Origin: Triatoma infestans
Lineage: Eukaryota; Arthropoda; Insecta; Hemiptera; Reduviidae
Reading direction: 5' to 3'
Length of the DNA: 64,000 bases
NCBI GenBank assembly: GCA_011037195.1
Contig: JAAEAF010003559.1
Coordinates: 1 to 64,000, forward strand
How positions within the stretch are numbered: the stretch's first letter is position 1; the number at the start of each line of letters is the position of its first letter. This document shows, piece after piece, positions 33,945 to 45,105 of the stretch. Both the position numbers and the translations under genes were made by a program. The notes beneath the pieces are model-generated. The model did no database searches. It saw only the letters and a program-made list of their open reading frames with translations, and was not told where the DNA came from.

Positions 33945-34066
33945 GGCATTAATTTCTACGGTTTTTCGTTTTTGAGCTATGGTGTTCACCATACACATAC
34001 ACACACGGATTGGACTCAAGGTACTTCAAAATGGATATTTCCGGTGTAAACTCGATAACTTATGTT
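33945..34066 (-). mobile_element. HLR repeat, 5' fragment
   Basis: Plus-strand text ACGGTTTTTCGTTTTTGAGC, then GGACTCAAGGTACTTCAAAA and GATATTTCCGGTG, in HLR minus-strand order. Confidence 0.55.
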
Positions 34067-34103
34067 CGCGCGCGCGCACACACACACTCACACACACACA
34101 CAC
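34067..34103. repeat. (CG)n(CA)n microsatellite
   Basis: Five CG units run into about 14 CA units with one interruption. Long CG repeats are uncommon in this AT-rich setting. Confidence 0.9.
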
Positions 34104-34924
34104 CACGCAAATACAGATCTAATAAAAAATTTTTTTTTTATAATTGGAGGGAAAACTTATTGAAAAACTTTTGAACAATTTTAATCAACTTTCTAAAATC
34201 AATCAATATTAAACATTCCCCCCCCCCGCCCACTCTTTTCATTACTAATCATTCACTAATTGTTTGTGTTACATTTTTGTTAATTTGTTTTTATATCTTT
34301 TTTTTTTATTTTTTATTTTTTTATTTTGAACAAGAAAGAATTGTTTTTAAACTGATGAAGATAGAAAATGTAAAGTTATTTTTTTGTAATTCACTTTCAA
34401 TTATCCCTGATACTTGCTGGGTGTATCATTAAACCCGAGTGTATCTTGTCAAATATATAATTATCCTGATATATTTTATCAAAATTTTCTTCCATTATTC
34501 TTCTTTTTTTTTTCTACAGGAAATTTAGCCACTATTATCGTATGTTTCTGACAAGATTTTCCTCAGCAAAGAAGCGCATGTTATCTCTAAGATAGTTTTG
34601 GTTACTTCGTCATGATTGATTTATTACTCTCCCATGACAGAACCACCTACTGGATGGTTCTCTTCCTTCCTCTGTTTGGTACTAGGGAAGGGAAAGTATA
34701 ATTTCTCAAAACATGATGTGGGTAACTCACTAGCAGGATTCCCCCTCCTATCATCCTTTCTCAAAAATATTAAAATTAGAGGCGTACATTGAACTGTAAT
34801 GTGTACACAATTATTGCTCTCTTATTTGTTTTTTTTTTTTTATAAATAAAAAACATATTAAGGTCAATTAATAACCAATTATTTGGCCTTAATTTTTGTA
34901 AATATTCAGCATTAGATTTTTTTT
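34104..34924. other. AT-rich spacer
   Basis: Nothing recognised. The part at 34560-34760 is less AT-rich but has no identifiable content. Confidence 0.45.
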
Positions 34925-35330
34925 GTTTTTCACTTTCGGAATGATTGCAATCTATCAGAAATTTGATATCGAGTTTTCACCAGAAATATACACGGTTTTT
35001 ATGTCACCTTGGGGAACAACCATGGTATCCGATAGGAAGTTATCGGCCAAAATCCCTCAACCGGAAATTATATATGTGAAACTACTCGTATAATTTTATT
35101 TTGAAACATATTTTCCGGGAAAATTCATTTTAGTGGTTTTTGGAAATAGGTGAGATTGGATATGGGTGGGAAATGGGAGGCTTGTTGCTAAGATTGCGAG
35201 CTTGAAGAAATTTGGTGGTTCTAATGAACGATTTTTTTTATTTTATTCTCAGCTTTCTGCGATTGTTTCGATAAGTACAACGTGTTTCCTTAAACATGAT
35301 ATACGAACTACACAACAAAGACCTACAAAA
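34925..35330 (+). mobile_element. HLR repeat, diverged 5' part
   Basis: GATATCGAGTTTTCACCAGA is followed by CCATGGTATCCGATAG, TCCCTCAACCGGAAATTATA and a module with TTTCTGCGATTGTTTCGATA. The terminal ACTTTCTCTTACTCC is degraded. Confidence 0.5.
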
Positions 35331-35666
35331 TATAATAGGTTTTTTGGTTTATTCCTTGGGGAATTGGAAGGTTATGCTTGCTACCCTCGATTGGTGTTTA
35401 TTTTTCTATTTAAGAACATTTATCTACACATCTCATATTGGTATCAGTTAAAATTAAATAATTAAATTCGGATTTTAAAGTAAATTCGTCAATAATAATA
35501 ATGACTCTGTAAATTGCAATACAAAGAAGTCTTATTTCATAATAATTATTATTTAATGAGAGATTAATTTGTGGATTAATAAAATGTCTTAAGAAATTTG
35601 TCCCCTGTGCGTAAAGTCATTTTTTAGTGTAGGATTTTACAAAATTTTACGCCTCCAAATAATAAT

Positions 35667-35800
35667 GGAGTCGTGGGATGGGGAGACGGAAGCATATACT
35701 TTACCATTAAAATTTTGAAACTTAGCAGTTATATGCGGGATTCGAACTTGGGGAACATCTTAGACAGAGTCCATGCCACTAATCACATACACCAGCCTAA
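35667..35800 (-). mobile_element. SINE family C, copy in unit 1
   Basis: On the minus strand: GATTAGTGGCATGGACTC (A-box side), AAGTTCGAATCCCGCATATA (B box and junction), then the body to CTCCCCATCCCACGACTCC. It matches 18066-18285 in order. Confidence 0.6.
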
Positions 35801-36003
35801 TATATGAGAGAATATTTAAAAAATGGAAGTCAAGGTTTCTATACACACTTGGATGAACTGCCCGGCTGATGAAGATTGAATCTATCCAAAACTCACATGA
35901 CTGATCCAAAAAACCAAGATAATAAAATAATAATTACAATAATATTGTTGTGCAAAATAAACGCCGAGAAAGAGTCCCCTGTCTCGTAATGATTATTAGC
36001 AGG

Positions 36004-36135
36004 AGTCGTGGGATGGGAAGACGGAAGCACATACTTTACCATTAAAATTTTGAAACTTAGTAGTTATACGCGGGAGTTGACCTTGGGGAACATCTTAGAG
36101 ACCATGCCACTAATTACTACACCAAATCCGCCACA
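36004..36135 (-). mobile_element. SINE family C, copy in unit 2
   Basis: Same as unit 1 but with the B box changed to AAGGTCAACTCCCGCG. Confidence 0.6.
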
Positions 36136-36404
36136 AAACCGACTAATATATGAGAGAATATTTAAAAAATGGAAGTCAAGGTGTCTATACACACTTGGAT
36201 GAAATACCCGGCTGATGAAGATTGAATCTATCCAAAACTCACATGACTCATCCAAAACCAAGATAGTAAAATAATAATTACAATAATATTGTTCTGCAAA
36301 AGAAATGCCGAGAAAGGCTGGTGTCCCTTGCCTCGTAATGATTATTAGCAGTCCCTTAATTTTCAGTGTCTAATTTATTTAAATATATTATTATTATTAT
36401 AATT

Positions 36405-36555
36405 TTTAATTATGATGCGTCAACACCTATGGTTATTGGCGCCAAGAGCTTTCTTAGTAACACTGCCAGCCTCCAGGCCATCACCGGACAGTGAGCTGTA
36501 GAGGCTCACTAGGAAGAGCAAATCTGAGGGCAACACGACTGGAGCTGGACCTGAT
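36405..36555 (-). mobile_element. SINE family A, missing part of the head
   Basis: Tail (complement of GATGCGTCAACACC), body with CACCGGACAGTGAGCTGTAG, and the beginning of the B-box region. The rest of the tRNA-like head is gone. Confidence 0.65.
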
Positions 36556-36559
36556 TTCT

Positions 36560-37304
36560 ATTATTATCTTCATAATTATTACAAAATTTTAATGTTATTA
36601 CAGTCTGCATTTTCTATTTTTATTAACTTCTTTCTTTTTTTTAATTTCAGGTAAGCGACAAAATCCAAATTAACCAATACGTCAATCACAAATATCTAAT
36701 GTGTAAGTAAGTGTAAGTAAGTAAGTAAGTATCTAGTGTGTATATAAATAATTCTCCTTAGGATCAGTTACATATTATATAGTTAAGTAATGATGTATAT
36801 ATGAGTTAGATAATATGTGTATAAAGCAATTCGTGCTTAAATAGATCACTTTAGTTTAGACCAAATTTACAAATCTTTAGCTGTAGTAGAATAAAGGAAT
36901 GTCTCAAACAATATTCCACACACTTTCTCCTTGACTAGTTCGATGTGATATTAAAGGGAATGTGTGGAACAGTTTCGAGACAATCTTAGAGCTCCTTTGT
37001 ACCTTTGCGGGTCAAGATGTTGTGTGTGTGTGCAAGCCACCTTGATAAGCAAAGTACCACCCCAGCTCGACTGGCCATAGAACTTTAAGAAAAATGTTTG
37101 GTGTGGCGCTGATATGACCTCTGCAGTCCATGCGCTATTAAACAGGAAAACAAAGATAGGAGCAAAATTGTTATAGGAATTCTCGAAACACTAGCAAATC
37201 AGAATTTTTATTTTAAAAATTAGGTTATTACCCAAGCTGTAAACATCTGTTTATATGAATTATGATTTTTTTTTTTTTTCTAATTTCTGAATGAAAACAT
37301 CCTT
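36560..37304. other. spacer with a (GTAA)n tract
   Basis: GTAA repeats at about 36703-36730. A slightly GC-richer part at 36960-37150 is unrecognised. Confidence 0.45.
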
Positions 37305-37309
37305 CCTCA

Positions 37310-38378
37310 TCATCAGTTTGGATTCCGTAGTTTTCATTCCACAATTCACCAGTGTCATCGTGTCATAGATCTCATCGCCTCTTCTCTAGAGCGGAAGGAG
37401 TATTGCTGGGGTGCCTTTCTCGGCATTGCGCAAGCATTTGATCGAGTTTGGCATCCGGGTTTTACTATGGAAACTCAAAAACTGTCTTCCTCACACCTAT
37501 TACTTAATTCTATTGTCTTACCTATCCAATAGATATTTCTCTGTCAACCAGGAAACCACATTTTCCTCTATGTACCCTGCAGAGGCCGGTGTTCCTCAGG
37601 GCAGTATTCTCGGACCATTACTCTTCATACTTTACACTGCCGACAAACCAACTCACCCTCACACTACGACTATCACTTACGCAGACGACATTGCTATACT
37701 CTCTCCTCACTCTGACCCGGTGCAGTCAGCTCGTACTCTGCAACAACATCTGAATTCTCTCCAACAATAGTTTGTTAAGTGGAAAATGAAAGTTAATGTC
37801 CAGAAATGCCAACAAATTACATTCACTCTTCGTCTAGGTTGCCACCTGTTCTCCAGTGTATTTAAACCATACCGCACTCCCTTGCGCGGACACTGTACGT
37901 TATCTGGGAATGCACATTGACAAGCGCCTGACTTGGAATCCACACACAAGACTCAAACGACAAGAAATAAAGGAACGATTTTACCTACTAGCCCGACTGC
38001 TTGGCAGACAATCAAAACTGACATTGTACAACAATGTACTTATGTATAACCCATTACTCAACCCGATCTGGACTTACGGACTGTACGGGTCAGCCAAGCA
38101 TTCCAACATCTACCGTCTTCAGTCACTTCAATCAAAAATTCTTCACCGCATAAACTAATGCTCCACACTATGTCTCCAACAAAACTATCCACAATGATCT
38201 CAATATAACTTTCATTACAGACTTAATTCCAGCTCGCTATAAAAAATTTCATTCCCGCCTCTCTGAACATCCTAATCCTCTAATTTATCACCTCTCATCT
38301 TCATCCCTTCCTGACGACCTGACTCGACGTCTGAAGCGGCGCTGGCCGCGCGACTTCCTCGACGTAGGAGATCAGTAA
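37310..38378 (+). pseudogene. Jockey-like LINE reverse transcriptase, best copy
   Basis: Segments in order: HQFGFRSFHSTIHQ (fingers, motif 2 region); GAFLGIAQAFDRVWHP (motif A, in which the first catalytic aspartate position reads glycine); after a frameshift, LLSYLSNRYFSV; AGVPQGSILGPLLFILYTAD (motif B); TYADDIAILSPH (motif C, intact); a second frameshift; YLGMHIDKRLTWNPH (thumb); LYGSAKHSNIYRLQSLQSKI; and a C-terminal segment ending KRRWPRDFLDVGDQ. The endonuclease domain is missing upstream. At least three frameshifts and the motif A change make it inactive. Confidence 0.85.
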
Positions 38379-38495
38379 ATAAAAGTCACATGGAGAGTCA
38401 CCAATGGTAATAACTCCCACATGTATACACTTGTTAACATATTTACTAGTTGTAGGAGCATTGCTTTTACAGTTGTAAATTTCAAATAAATAAAT
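38379..38495 (+). mobile_element. 3' untranslated tail of the Jockey-like LINE
   Basis: The sequence following the stop ends in AAATAAATAAATG, a likely poly(A) or simple-repeat tail. Confidence 0.55.
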
Positions 38496-39159
38496 GAAAA
38501 AGGAATTTCTGAAAGTGTTGAATAATTGTTGTTTAAGAATATTAAAGTTTGAGCTTTCTAAGAAATTTTTCACACATTCTTACACAGCAGACTTTAAAAC
38601 TTGAATTTCCTGATTGTTTAGAATTCAATTTCAAAAATTGAACAATACTGCAGTAGGAAGATATTTGATAAGAGTAATTAGCTCTGCTTCGATCATAATT
38701 AAGCTGTGCTGAATATGTTTCCAAAAAAATATGAATAAAAAGAATTAGATTTCATATTTGACCCACTCCTCAATGTTATTTTAGCCAATTAATTTAGGGA
38801 TATATATTTAAAGAGATTTTTAGTTTATTAGTGAAACAACTTGATAAAGAGTTATTTACAAGATAAACCTTACCGCTTCTATTATTGTCTGTTATAATAT
38901 ATTGTTCCATAACCAAACAGAACGACCTCCATCCATTTTCAGTTTAATATTTGCAATACAAAGTCCATCGAATTTCCATCAAAACTAAGTTAATTTAAGT
39001 ATATATAAAGCACACTTCCTCACTCTCTCCTCTCTCCCGTCATAGTGTGCACAAGCCACTACTTACCTCACAGCCATTAGTAAACCTTTACCACTTTACA
39101 AGTGGCGGGACAGACTGGCGCAAGCGCGCCATTCAATGCACACACTACACTATACACAC

Positions 39160-39198
<39 letters not shown>

Positions 39199-39900
39199 CT
39201 TAACAACTCGCTCTTTAAGTTCCAGTTATTTTGCAAGGCTCATTATTCTACGCCACGTTTTCCTTTTTCTTTAGGTTAATCGAGCAGAAAGTTTACATTA
39301 TTGAATTTCACTTGAAATATTCTCTTTCCTTTTTTCCACAATCTTTCTATCGCTGTTTTTTTTTTTAGTTGTTTTAAAGAAACTTTAATTTTTGTATGGA
39401 ATTTGTTTGTATGCGTTGCAACAACCGGCTAATCTCATATTTTGGCAATTCTAAAAAAAAAAAAAAAATTAATATTTATTTTCTATCTTTAACCAGCATT
39501 GTTCAACAATATTATTCAAGTACATCAAGTGAAAGTTTTAAAAACTTAAATATAATATACGTATATATATATATATAAGTGAAGCTTAGAAAAATAAGAG
39601 GATAAAACTGGCCACTTTCTATAAATTAACTAGTCAGTATTTCTTTGTAAATGTTTGTCTTTATTCTTAATTATCTTTCAATGAAATCTCGTCACTTTTA
39701 AAGGAAGCTGGAAATAAAAATTGTTTTGTCATTATCTCTTATTTTGCTAGCAGATTTATTGGCATTTCAGAGTGTTGTTTATAGTATTATACGGCGAACA
39801 TCAATATGGTATTTTGGAAATTTTGATCGTTCACGGTTGAGCTTAGTCTGCAAATCTTAAGTTTTATTTCAATGGGCGAAAGGAAGATTATGTGATGGAA
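38496..39900. other. AT-rich spacer
   Basis: No gene recognised. It contains a CA microsatellite and a short TA tract at about 39563-39576. Confidence 0.5.
39160..39196. repeat. (CA)n microsatellite
   Basis: About 18 tandem CA units. Confidence 0.95.
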
Positions 39901-39903
39901 ATA

Positions 39904-40813
39904 CGAAGGTCATTCAATAAGTAACGAGACGAATCTCTATTGCTCAGAAACGATCTATTTAATCAATACAAAAAACTTTGGCTACTTTTCAACATAGTCC
40001 CCAGCAACATTTATACACTTGTCCCATCGTTATTCTAATTTGTATATGTCTCTGGCATAAAATTCTCTAGGTTGATCTCGAAGCCATTTTTGCACCAGAT
40101 TTTTAACTTCTTCATTGGATTGAAAATGTTAACCCACGTAAGCCTCTTTAGGGGTCCAAACAAATGGAAGTCTAATTGGGCGAGCTCGGAGCTGTAGGGG
40201 GGATGTGGAAGGATCTCTTATCCCACTTTTACTTGATTTCTTTGTGGGCGGCCGTAAGTTGTTCTGGAACCCATCTCGCACAAGTTTTCTTGTACTGCAG
40301 CTTATTCTGAATAATGTCATGGACAATTCAATCACTCGCGCGCACTTCTTCAGCTATCAGTTCAACAGTAATACGCCTATTGTCCTGCATTAACGCGTTA
40401 ATGCGAGATACAAGGGAGGAAGTTGCAACTTCAACCGGTCGTCCATTTCGTTGCTCGTCACAGACATTTACACGGCCAACTTTTAAACTGATCTACCCAT
40501 TTGTAAACGTTTAAAAGGTTCAAACAATTATTCCCATACATTTCAATATTCTTTCGTAGATTTCACTACCTTTGATACCTTCTGTAACTAAAAATCTAAT
40601 CACTGAGCATTGTTCTTCCGAGGTTCAACGCTCGTGTGGACTCGCCATTGTTAACTGAAAACATTTGAGGTTATGCTTATCAAATACTCTGGAATAGCTG
40701 ATGAGAAACTAAGTGCATGTATGCCAACTTGACGCACTGAAACTATTGTATTGATTACACAAAACATTTCTGAGCTACAGCGATTTCTCTCGTTACTTAT
40801 TGAATGGCCCTCG
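39904..40813 (-). mobile_element. mariner element with intact ends, internally deleted
   Basis: It is bounded by TA on both sides (39902-39903 and 40814-40815), the mariner target duplication. Terminal inverted repeats of more than 40 bp begin CGAAGGTCATTCAATAAG on the left and, reading inward, CGAGGGCCATTCAATAAG on the right. Total length is 910 bp, against about 1.3 kb for a full element. It encodes a broken transposase on the minus strand (next entry). Confidence 0.92.
39982..40648 (-). pseudogene. mariner transposase pseudogene
   Basis: It starts MASPHER on the minus strand, continues TSEEQCSVIRFLVTEGIKGS and VYKWVDQF (helix-turn-helix DNA-binding region), then jumps from a segment equal to the WVPxxLTxxHK block to the HPPTAPSSPN segment (equivalent of HPPYSPDLAP). 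It ends with FQSNEEVKNLVQKWLRDQPR and VAGDYVEK before a stop. The central catalytic part, including the first two metal-binding aspartates, is deleted, and frameshifts are scattered. It cannot transpose by itself, but its ends could be mobilised in trans. Confidence 0.9.
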
Positions 40814-40815
40814 TA

Positions 40816-41389
40816 ATAACTTCTTAACACTGTCACAGTATGGACCTACCTACATTGCTACCAAATCATTATAATACGCCTTAATCTATAACCAATGCCT
40901 GGGCAAGTCTACCAATTTATGCTATATTCTCCCGCCGAATCACCAAGGGGGAAAATAAATTTGGGACTAAGTTATAGTTTTATTTAATCAGTATTATGAA
41001 CATTGAACAGACCTACCCCAGTGACTTCTCTAAATCCATTTATTTTAGGATAATTTTTAAAATAAAGTGATAAAGTGACTTTATGCAAAATTCACAGATG
41101 CTTATTTATTTTTATTGCTGTTACGCGAAAGGATTGCGATCATGTCACTATCACCACCATAACATCATATTCCAGTCGTCTTCTATCGTCTAGACAGTTT
41201 AGAGATGTATACAGAGCTTTTTCCATTATCAACTTTTCTCCTTGTAAATTCAGTTTTAATTCTCCATTCTATTCCGCTTGCTTCCCAAATCTTCCTTCAC
41301 TTCCTCATCCCAGCTCCTTCTTAGATCTGCTGCGGCATCTTCTGCCTTCAGCTTATTTGCCTGAGCTTTCACTTACATCATGTTTTCCT
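40816..41389. other. spacer, nothing recognised
   Basis: A 107-codon plus-strand frame (41075-41398) has no family I recognise. It is probably chance. Confidence 0.4.
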
Positions 41390-41548
41390 AGTTTTTAAGA
41401 AAAATCGATTGATCGAATGTGTGAATTTTCTGTACTATTTTTCTTGTTGTTTTTTTTTCGGTTTTCTCCATATAACAACACTAGAGAGTTTAGTCAATTT
41501 TGGACTAACAAATCACTCAAAGATCTACGTCTTTTATTTGAAATCTTT
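41390..41548 (+). mobile_element. HLR module fragment
   Basis: AAGAAAAATCGATTGATCG, then the module text TTTATTTGAAATCTTTTTAC. It is immediately upstream of the near-complete HLR. Confidence 0.4.
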
Positions 41549-42453
41549 TTACTTCCACTTTCTCCTAGTAAGAGGAAGAAGTATTGTAATCGTGTCAAAT
41601 TTTCGATATCGAGTTTTCACCGGAAATATCCGTTTTGAGGTACCGTGAGTCCAAAAAAGTGGTTTTTAGCAAATGGTCTGTGTGCGTGTGTGTGCCGGAT
41701 TCCTCAGCCGGATGTACCACTTTACTTGTAGGCTTTTTTTTTTACTTTTTTGCGTTTTTCTCAAAAATGGCTACGACGATTTTCTTCAAACTTGGTATAT
41801 CAACTACACATACAACGTGCTACAACTTTTGTTTGAAATGTTTCTCTGGGAAAATTCATTTAAGGGCAGTTATGTGGGAGGGGTCGGGTTAGGTTTTCAT
41901 CTAAAGTACTATTTCAGTTTATTAGGCAATTCTGTCGTCTAAATAATGTTAATTAGAATTGAATATGTTGTTGAAATTCCGAGTTTCAAAAAAAAAAATC
42001 GGATCACCGGAAGTGCTTTTACATTACCATTTTAGTAAATGATTTTCACTTTTTCGCGATTTTCTCAAAAACGTCTCCGACGATTTTTTTTTGAAACTTC
42101 ATATATAAACTAAACATACAATGATCTACAACTTTTATTTACAACATTTCTCTGGGAAAATTTATTTAAGGGTACTGTTGGAGGAAGGTGGGGTTATGTT
42201 TTTCTCTAAAGTGCTATCAAAGTTAATTATACAATTCTATCATTCAAACAAAATTAATTAGAAATAAATAGATGGCCAATATTCCAAGTTTCAAGAAAAT
42301 TAGTAAACCGGTAGTGCGCTTTTACTGGACACTTTTTTTTTTCAATTTTCGACGAATTTCATTAAATTTGGTACAACACAAAATATAAAATTTGTCAATT
42401 ATAATTTTGAGAATTGGAGTAAGAGAAAGTTGTGTAAATGTTTCACACCAGAC
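41549..42453 (+). mobile_element. HLR (Helentron-like repeat), near-complete reference copy
   Basis: The 5' end carries ACTTTCTCCTAGTAAGAGG (elsewhere ACTTTCTCTTACTCC). The 3' subterminal sequence GGAGTAAGAGAAAGT (42416-42430) is its inverted repeat. It is followed by a terminal hairpin of the type GTGTGAGTGTTTCACAC (here GTGTAAATGTTTCACAC) and a pyrimidine run. A short TG-rich stretch lies in the 5' third. Two related modules of about 300 bp follow (near 41745-42010 and 42035-42310). There is no coding capacity. Short subterminal inverted repeats plus a 3' hairpin before a T run resemble non-autonomous Helentrons. That classification is an inference. Confidence 0.55.
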
Positions 42454-42967
42454 TTTCTTTTTTCACTAGAAAATTGATTTTTATTGGGTTCTGTGAAAGA
42501 AGTGACGTCAATTTTCTCTAAAATGTCATTTTAATATAATGTTAGGCACTTTCTACTAATGAGCTGCTTTTTGGAATTAAATTTGTGACTTAAATTCCAA
42601 CTTAGAAAAAAAAAAACACTTGACCGAAAGGATGAATTTCCTGAACAGTTTTGGTTCTTTACTTCTGCAATTTTTGCGATAAAGACACCAGCCGGTTAAT
42701 TTAAAGTTAATATACTCACAATTCATTTGAAGACCTATCACTTATGTTAAAAAACATTTTTCAAGAAAATTATTTAACAGGATGCTGAGGAATATGGGAC
42801 GCCTCACTTCCCTATATTCTAAACTGCGTCCCATTTCTGGCTGTATAATATTATTGGGCAATCAAATACTTAGTAATAATTCCATTTTTCATGTTTCAAG
42901 AAAAATTTGTTTATTAGAATTATAAGCATCATACTAAGAATAAGTTGTGGGAGTGTTTCACACTAGT
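42454..42967 (+). mobile_element. HLR repeat, diverged 3' part
   Basis: A second set of module-like text ends in AAGTTGTGGGAGTGTTTCACAC (hairpin at about 42946-42965). It follows head-to-tail after the copy at 41549-42453, so HLRs may form short tandem arrays. Confidence 0.45.
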
Positions 42968-43014
42968 GGCCATGAACTTTTCCATTGTCATACACAAAAC
43001 TATTAAGTCATACA

Positions 43015-43175
43015 AAAAAAAATATGAAGCATTTTAAGCGGAGACCGCTGAGATTTATTGTGGATACAGGGTTCGATTCTGTGTGTTGGCTTTGGGTTTT
43101 ATTTGTTATTTATTAATGTGAGCAATATTATATAGTAAAGAATGTTTGTTATCTGCTTCCGTCCACGACACGTTA
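43015..43175 (+). mobile_element. SINE family D, copy 1
   Basis: A tRNA-like B box CAGGGTTCGATTCTG is preceded by GCTGAGATTTATTGTGG. The body is GGTTTTATTTGTTATTTATT and AGTAAAGAATGTTTG, ending near TCCGTCCACGAC. It is colinear with 47083-47245. Confidence 0.5.
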
Positions 43176-43261
43176 TCGGTAGTGGAATAAAAATAAGCAT
43201 TATTTTTACTTATTTCTGATAAATACTTCCTGTTTAAAAATATTATTATTATTATTATTAT

Positions 43262-43456
43262 TTTTAATTTAAGGCGCTTCGAAACATCTATGGTCATTAG
43301 CGCCCGGAGCCTTCTCAGTGCAATGACAGCCTTCGGACAGTGTTCTTTCGCTACAGACAACACTGTCCATCACCGAACGGTGAGCATTGGACTTGAACCT
43401 GGGACCTCCACGTGGGAGCACAACGCGCTTACCACTTAGCTAATTCCTTCCCTTAA
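43262..43456 (-). mobile_element. SINE family A
   Basis: Minus-strand tail (complement of TTTAAGGCGCTTCG), body (GCGCCCGGAGCCTTCTCAGT), a short internal deletion, then B-box (CTTGAACCTGGGACC) and A-box (CTTACCACTTAGCTAA) complements. Confidence 0.7.
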
Positions 43457-43459
43457 AAT

Positions 43460-44868
43460 TATTTAACAGTCTTACTCTTATGTTCATTTGTTTTTTGTTT
43501 TTTTTTTGCCACGGACAAACTATGCGTTATAAACTGTAGACTAGCCAAAAAGGCCGCGGAAAGGATTTTAATACTCGGCATTAGCGATTCTTTGAGGAAC
43601 AGTCCAGGATTTTTCGGACTGTTAACTTACTTTTAAACACATTACTGGATTCCCGCCACATACTCAGATAGAAGTTTTGCCTGCCAATGATTAAAACAAA
43701 CGTAAACAGCATATAACGAAATTGTAATAATTAAAAAAAATGTATCGCTGATGTTACTTTTTATCAATTTCTACCTCAAAAAGTTTTCACGTTAAACGTT
43801 TAAACGTTAAAGGTTAAACTTAAAAACATAAAACGTTTGTAATAAACGTTAAAGGTTTAACATAATTGTTATAGCAGTTTTGAAGAAAATTAAAAAAAAA
43901 ACTGAAAACAAATTTCAGTTAAGCGGTTATCGCTAGCAGGTACTTGTCATTGGATCAGCCAGACTCACTCTTTAGACTAACGTTTCTTTTGAAATACGTA
44001 GTTAATTTGATTTTTTTTTTTTTTCAGTTCATTGAAATAATTGGTTTATTCATTCACTGTGTATACAACTCACCACTTGGTTGGTACCACTCCACTTACC
44101 TCTTTCTATTTATTAAAAATCAGCCATCACCGATTACTAACAAGTGTATTATTATCATGGAATCAAATGATTATATTATTAGGTATAGTAAAGTTAATAA
44201 ACCTGTAAAGAATTGCGATATAAAACCGTAACTAGTGAAACTATGTGTTTGATTCAATTGGTGTCACTCTCTATTATCATTTTTATTAACTATTCTTTTT
44301 TCCAAACACAAAATAGAAATTCCAACACGTTTTTATAGTTAATTGTAGTGAAAACTTACAATAGCGGACTTTTTTTTTCTTCTTTTCTTAAAATTAAATT
44401 GCATTCTTTTCAAAGAATTATGTAACAGGAAACTGAAAACAGTCAATAAGGAAAACGTTTTTATAAATTGAAGTAGTAATTTTATTTTTAAAAAAGAAAA
44501 TAATATTTTCTTGGATAATAAACAACATGAATAATAGCAATTATAAAGAATTATATTTAGAGTTGTATGTTATTAATTTTAAATAGTTAAGAAGATAGAA
44601 ATCTAACATTAAATTGCGTTCTTATGTCTCACTTAGTTATTATTTTATTTTGTTTGTGTCAGTCCTGCATTTTGATAATGGATCAAAATACTCCAAAAAA
44701 AAAAAAAAAGAAAGTAAAATCTGATAAATATTTACACGGCTTTCTCTCACTGCAATTTCTTTCAAAAGTTTTTCTAAACTTCAAATTTTATACACAAAAC
44801 CTATTTCCCCTAATATAAATTACTTATATGGGGTAAATATGGGTTAGCATATTTATTCAGGTAAGATA
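43460..44868. other. AT-rich spacer
   Basis: An unusual run of AAACGTTAAAGGTT-like repeats occurs at 43790-43862. The 95-codon frame at 43944-44231 has no recognised homology. Confidence 0.45.
43790..43862. repeat. irregular AACGTT-containing repeat
   Basis: AAACGTT/AACGTTTAA units recur five or six times, partly as palindromes, over about 70 bp. Confidence 0.6.
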
Positions 44869-45105
44869 TGTAATAGGATCCGAAGAGCAAAGAGACTTCT
44901 CTTCGGAGAAATTGACAATCTATTTACTCGCTACCTGGGCCAGACTAGAATGGGAGACTCTGCAGGGATATTACACACCCGAGCTAGCTCCACAAGGGGG
45001 ACAGTTTTTTACAAAAGTTCACGGACCAGTTAACAACGAGTCAGCAACCTTTTTTCTACTACCTTTCTCATCACTCAGTCTATATCTCTCGCTATCTAAC
45101 TGCTA

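Larger units (their letters stand above)
35667..36352. repeat. tandem duplication, two units of about 340 bp
   Basis: Unit 1 (35667-36003) and unit 2 (36004-36352) both start GGAGTCGTGGGATGGG and end GTAATGATTATTAGCAG. Each contains a minus-strand SINE C copy and then about 200 bp of other sequence (GAGAATATTTAAAAAATGGA, CCGGCTGATGAAGATTGAAT). Divergence is only a few percent by eye, so this duplication is younger than the one at 7315-8755. Confidence 0.85.

Noticed and set aside
33690..34019. Open frames with F- and K-runs
   Set aside because: Artefact of T homopolymers at 33821-33877.
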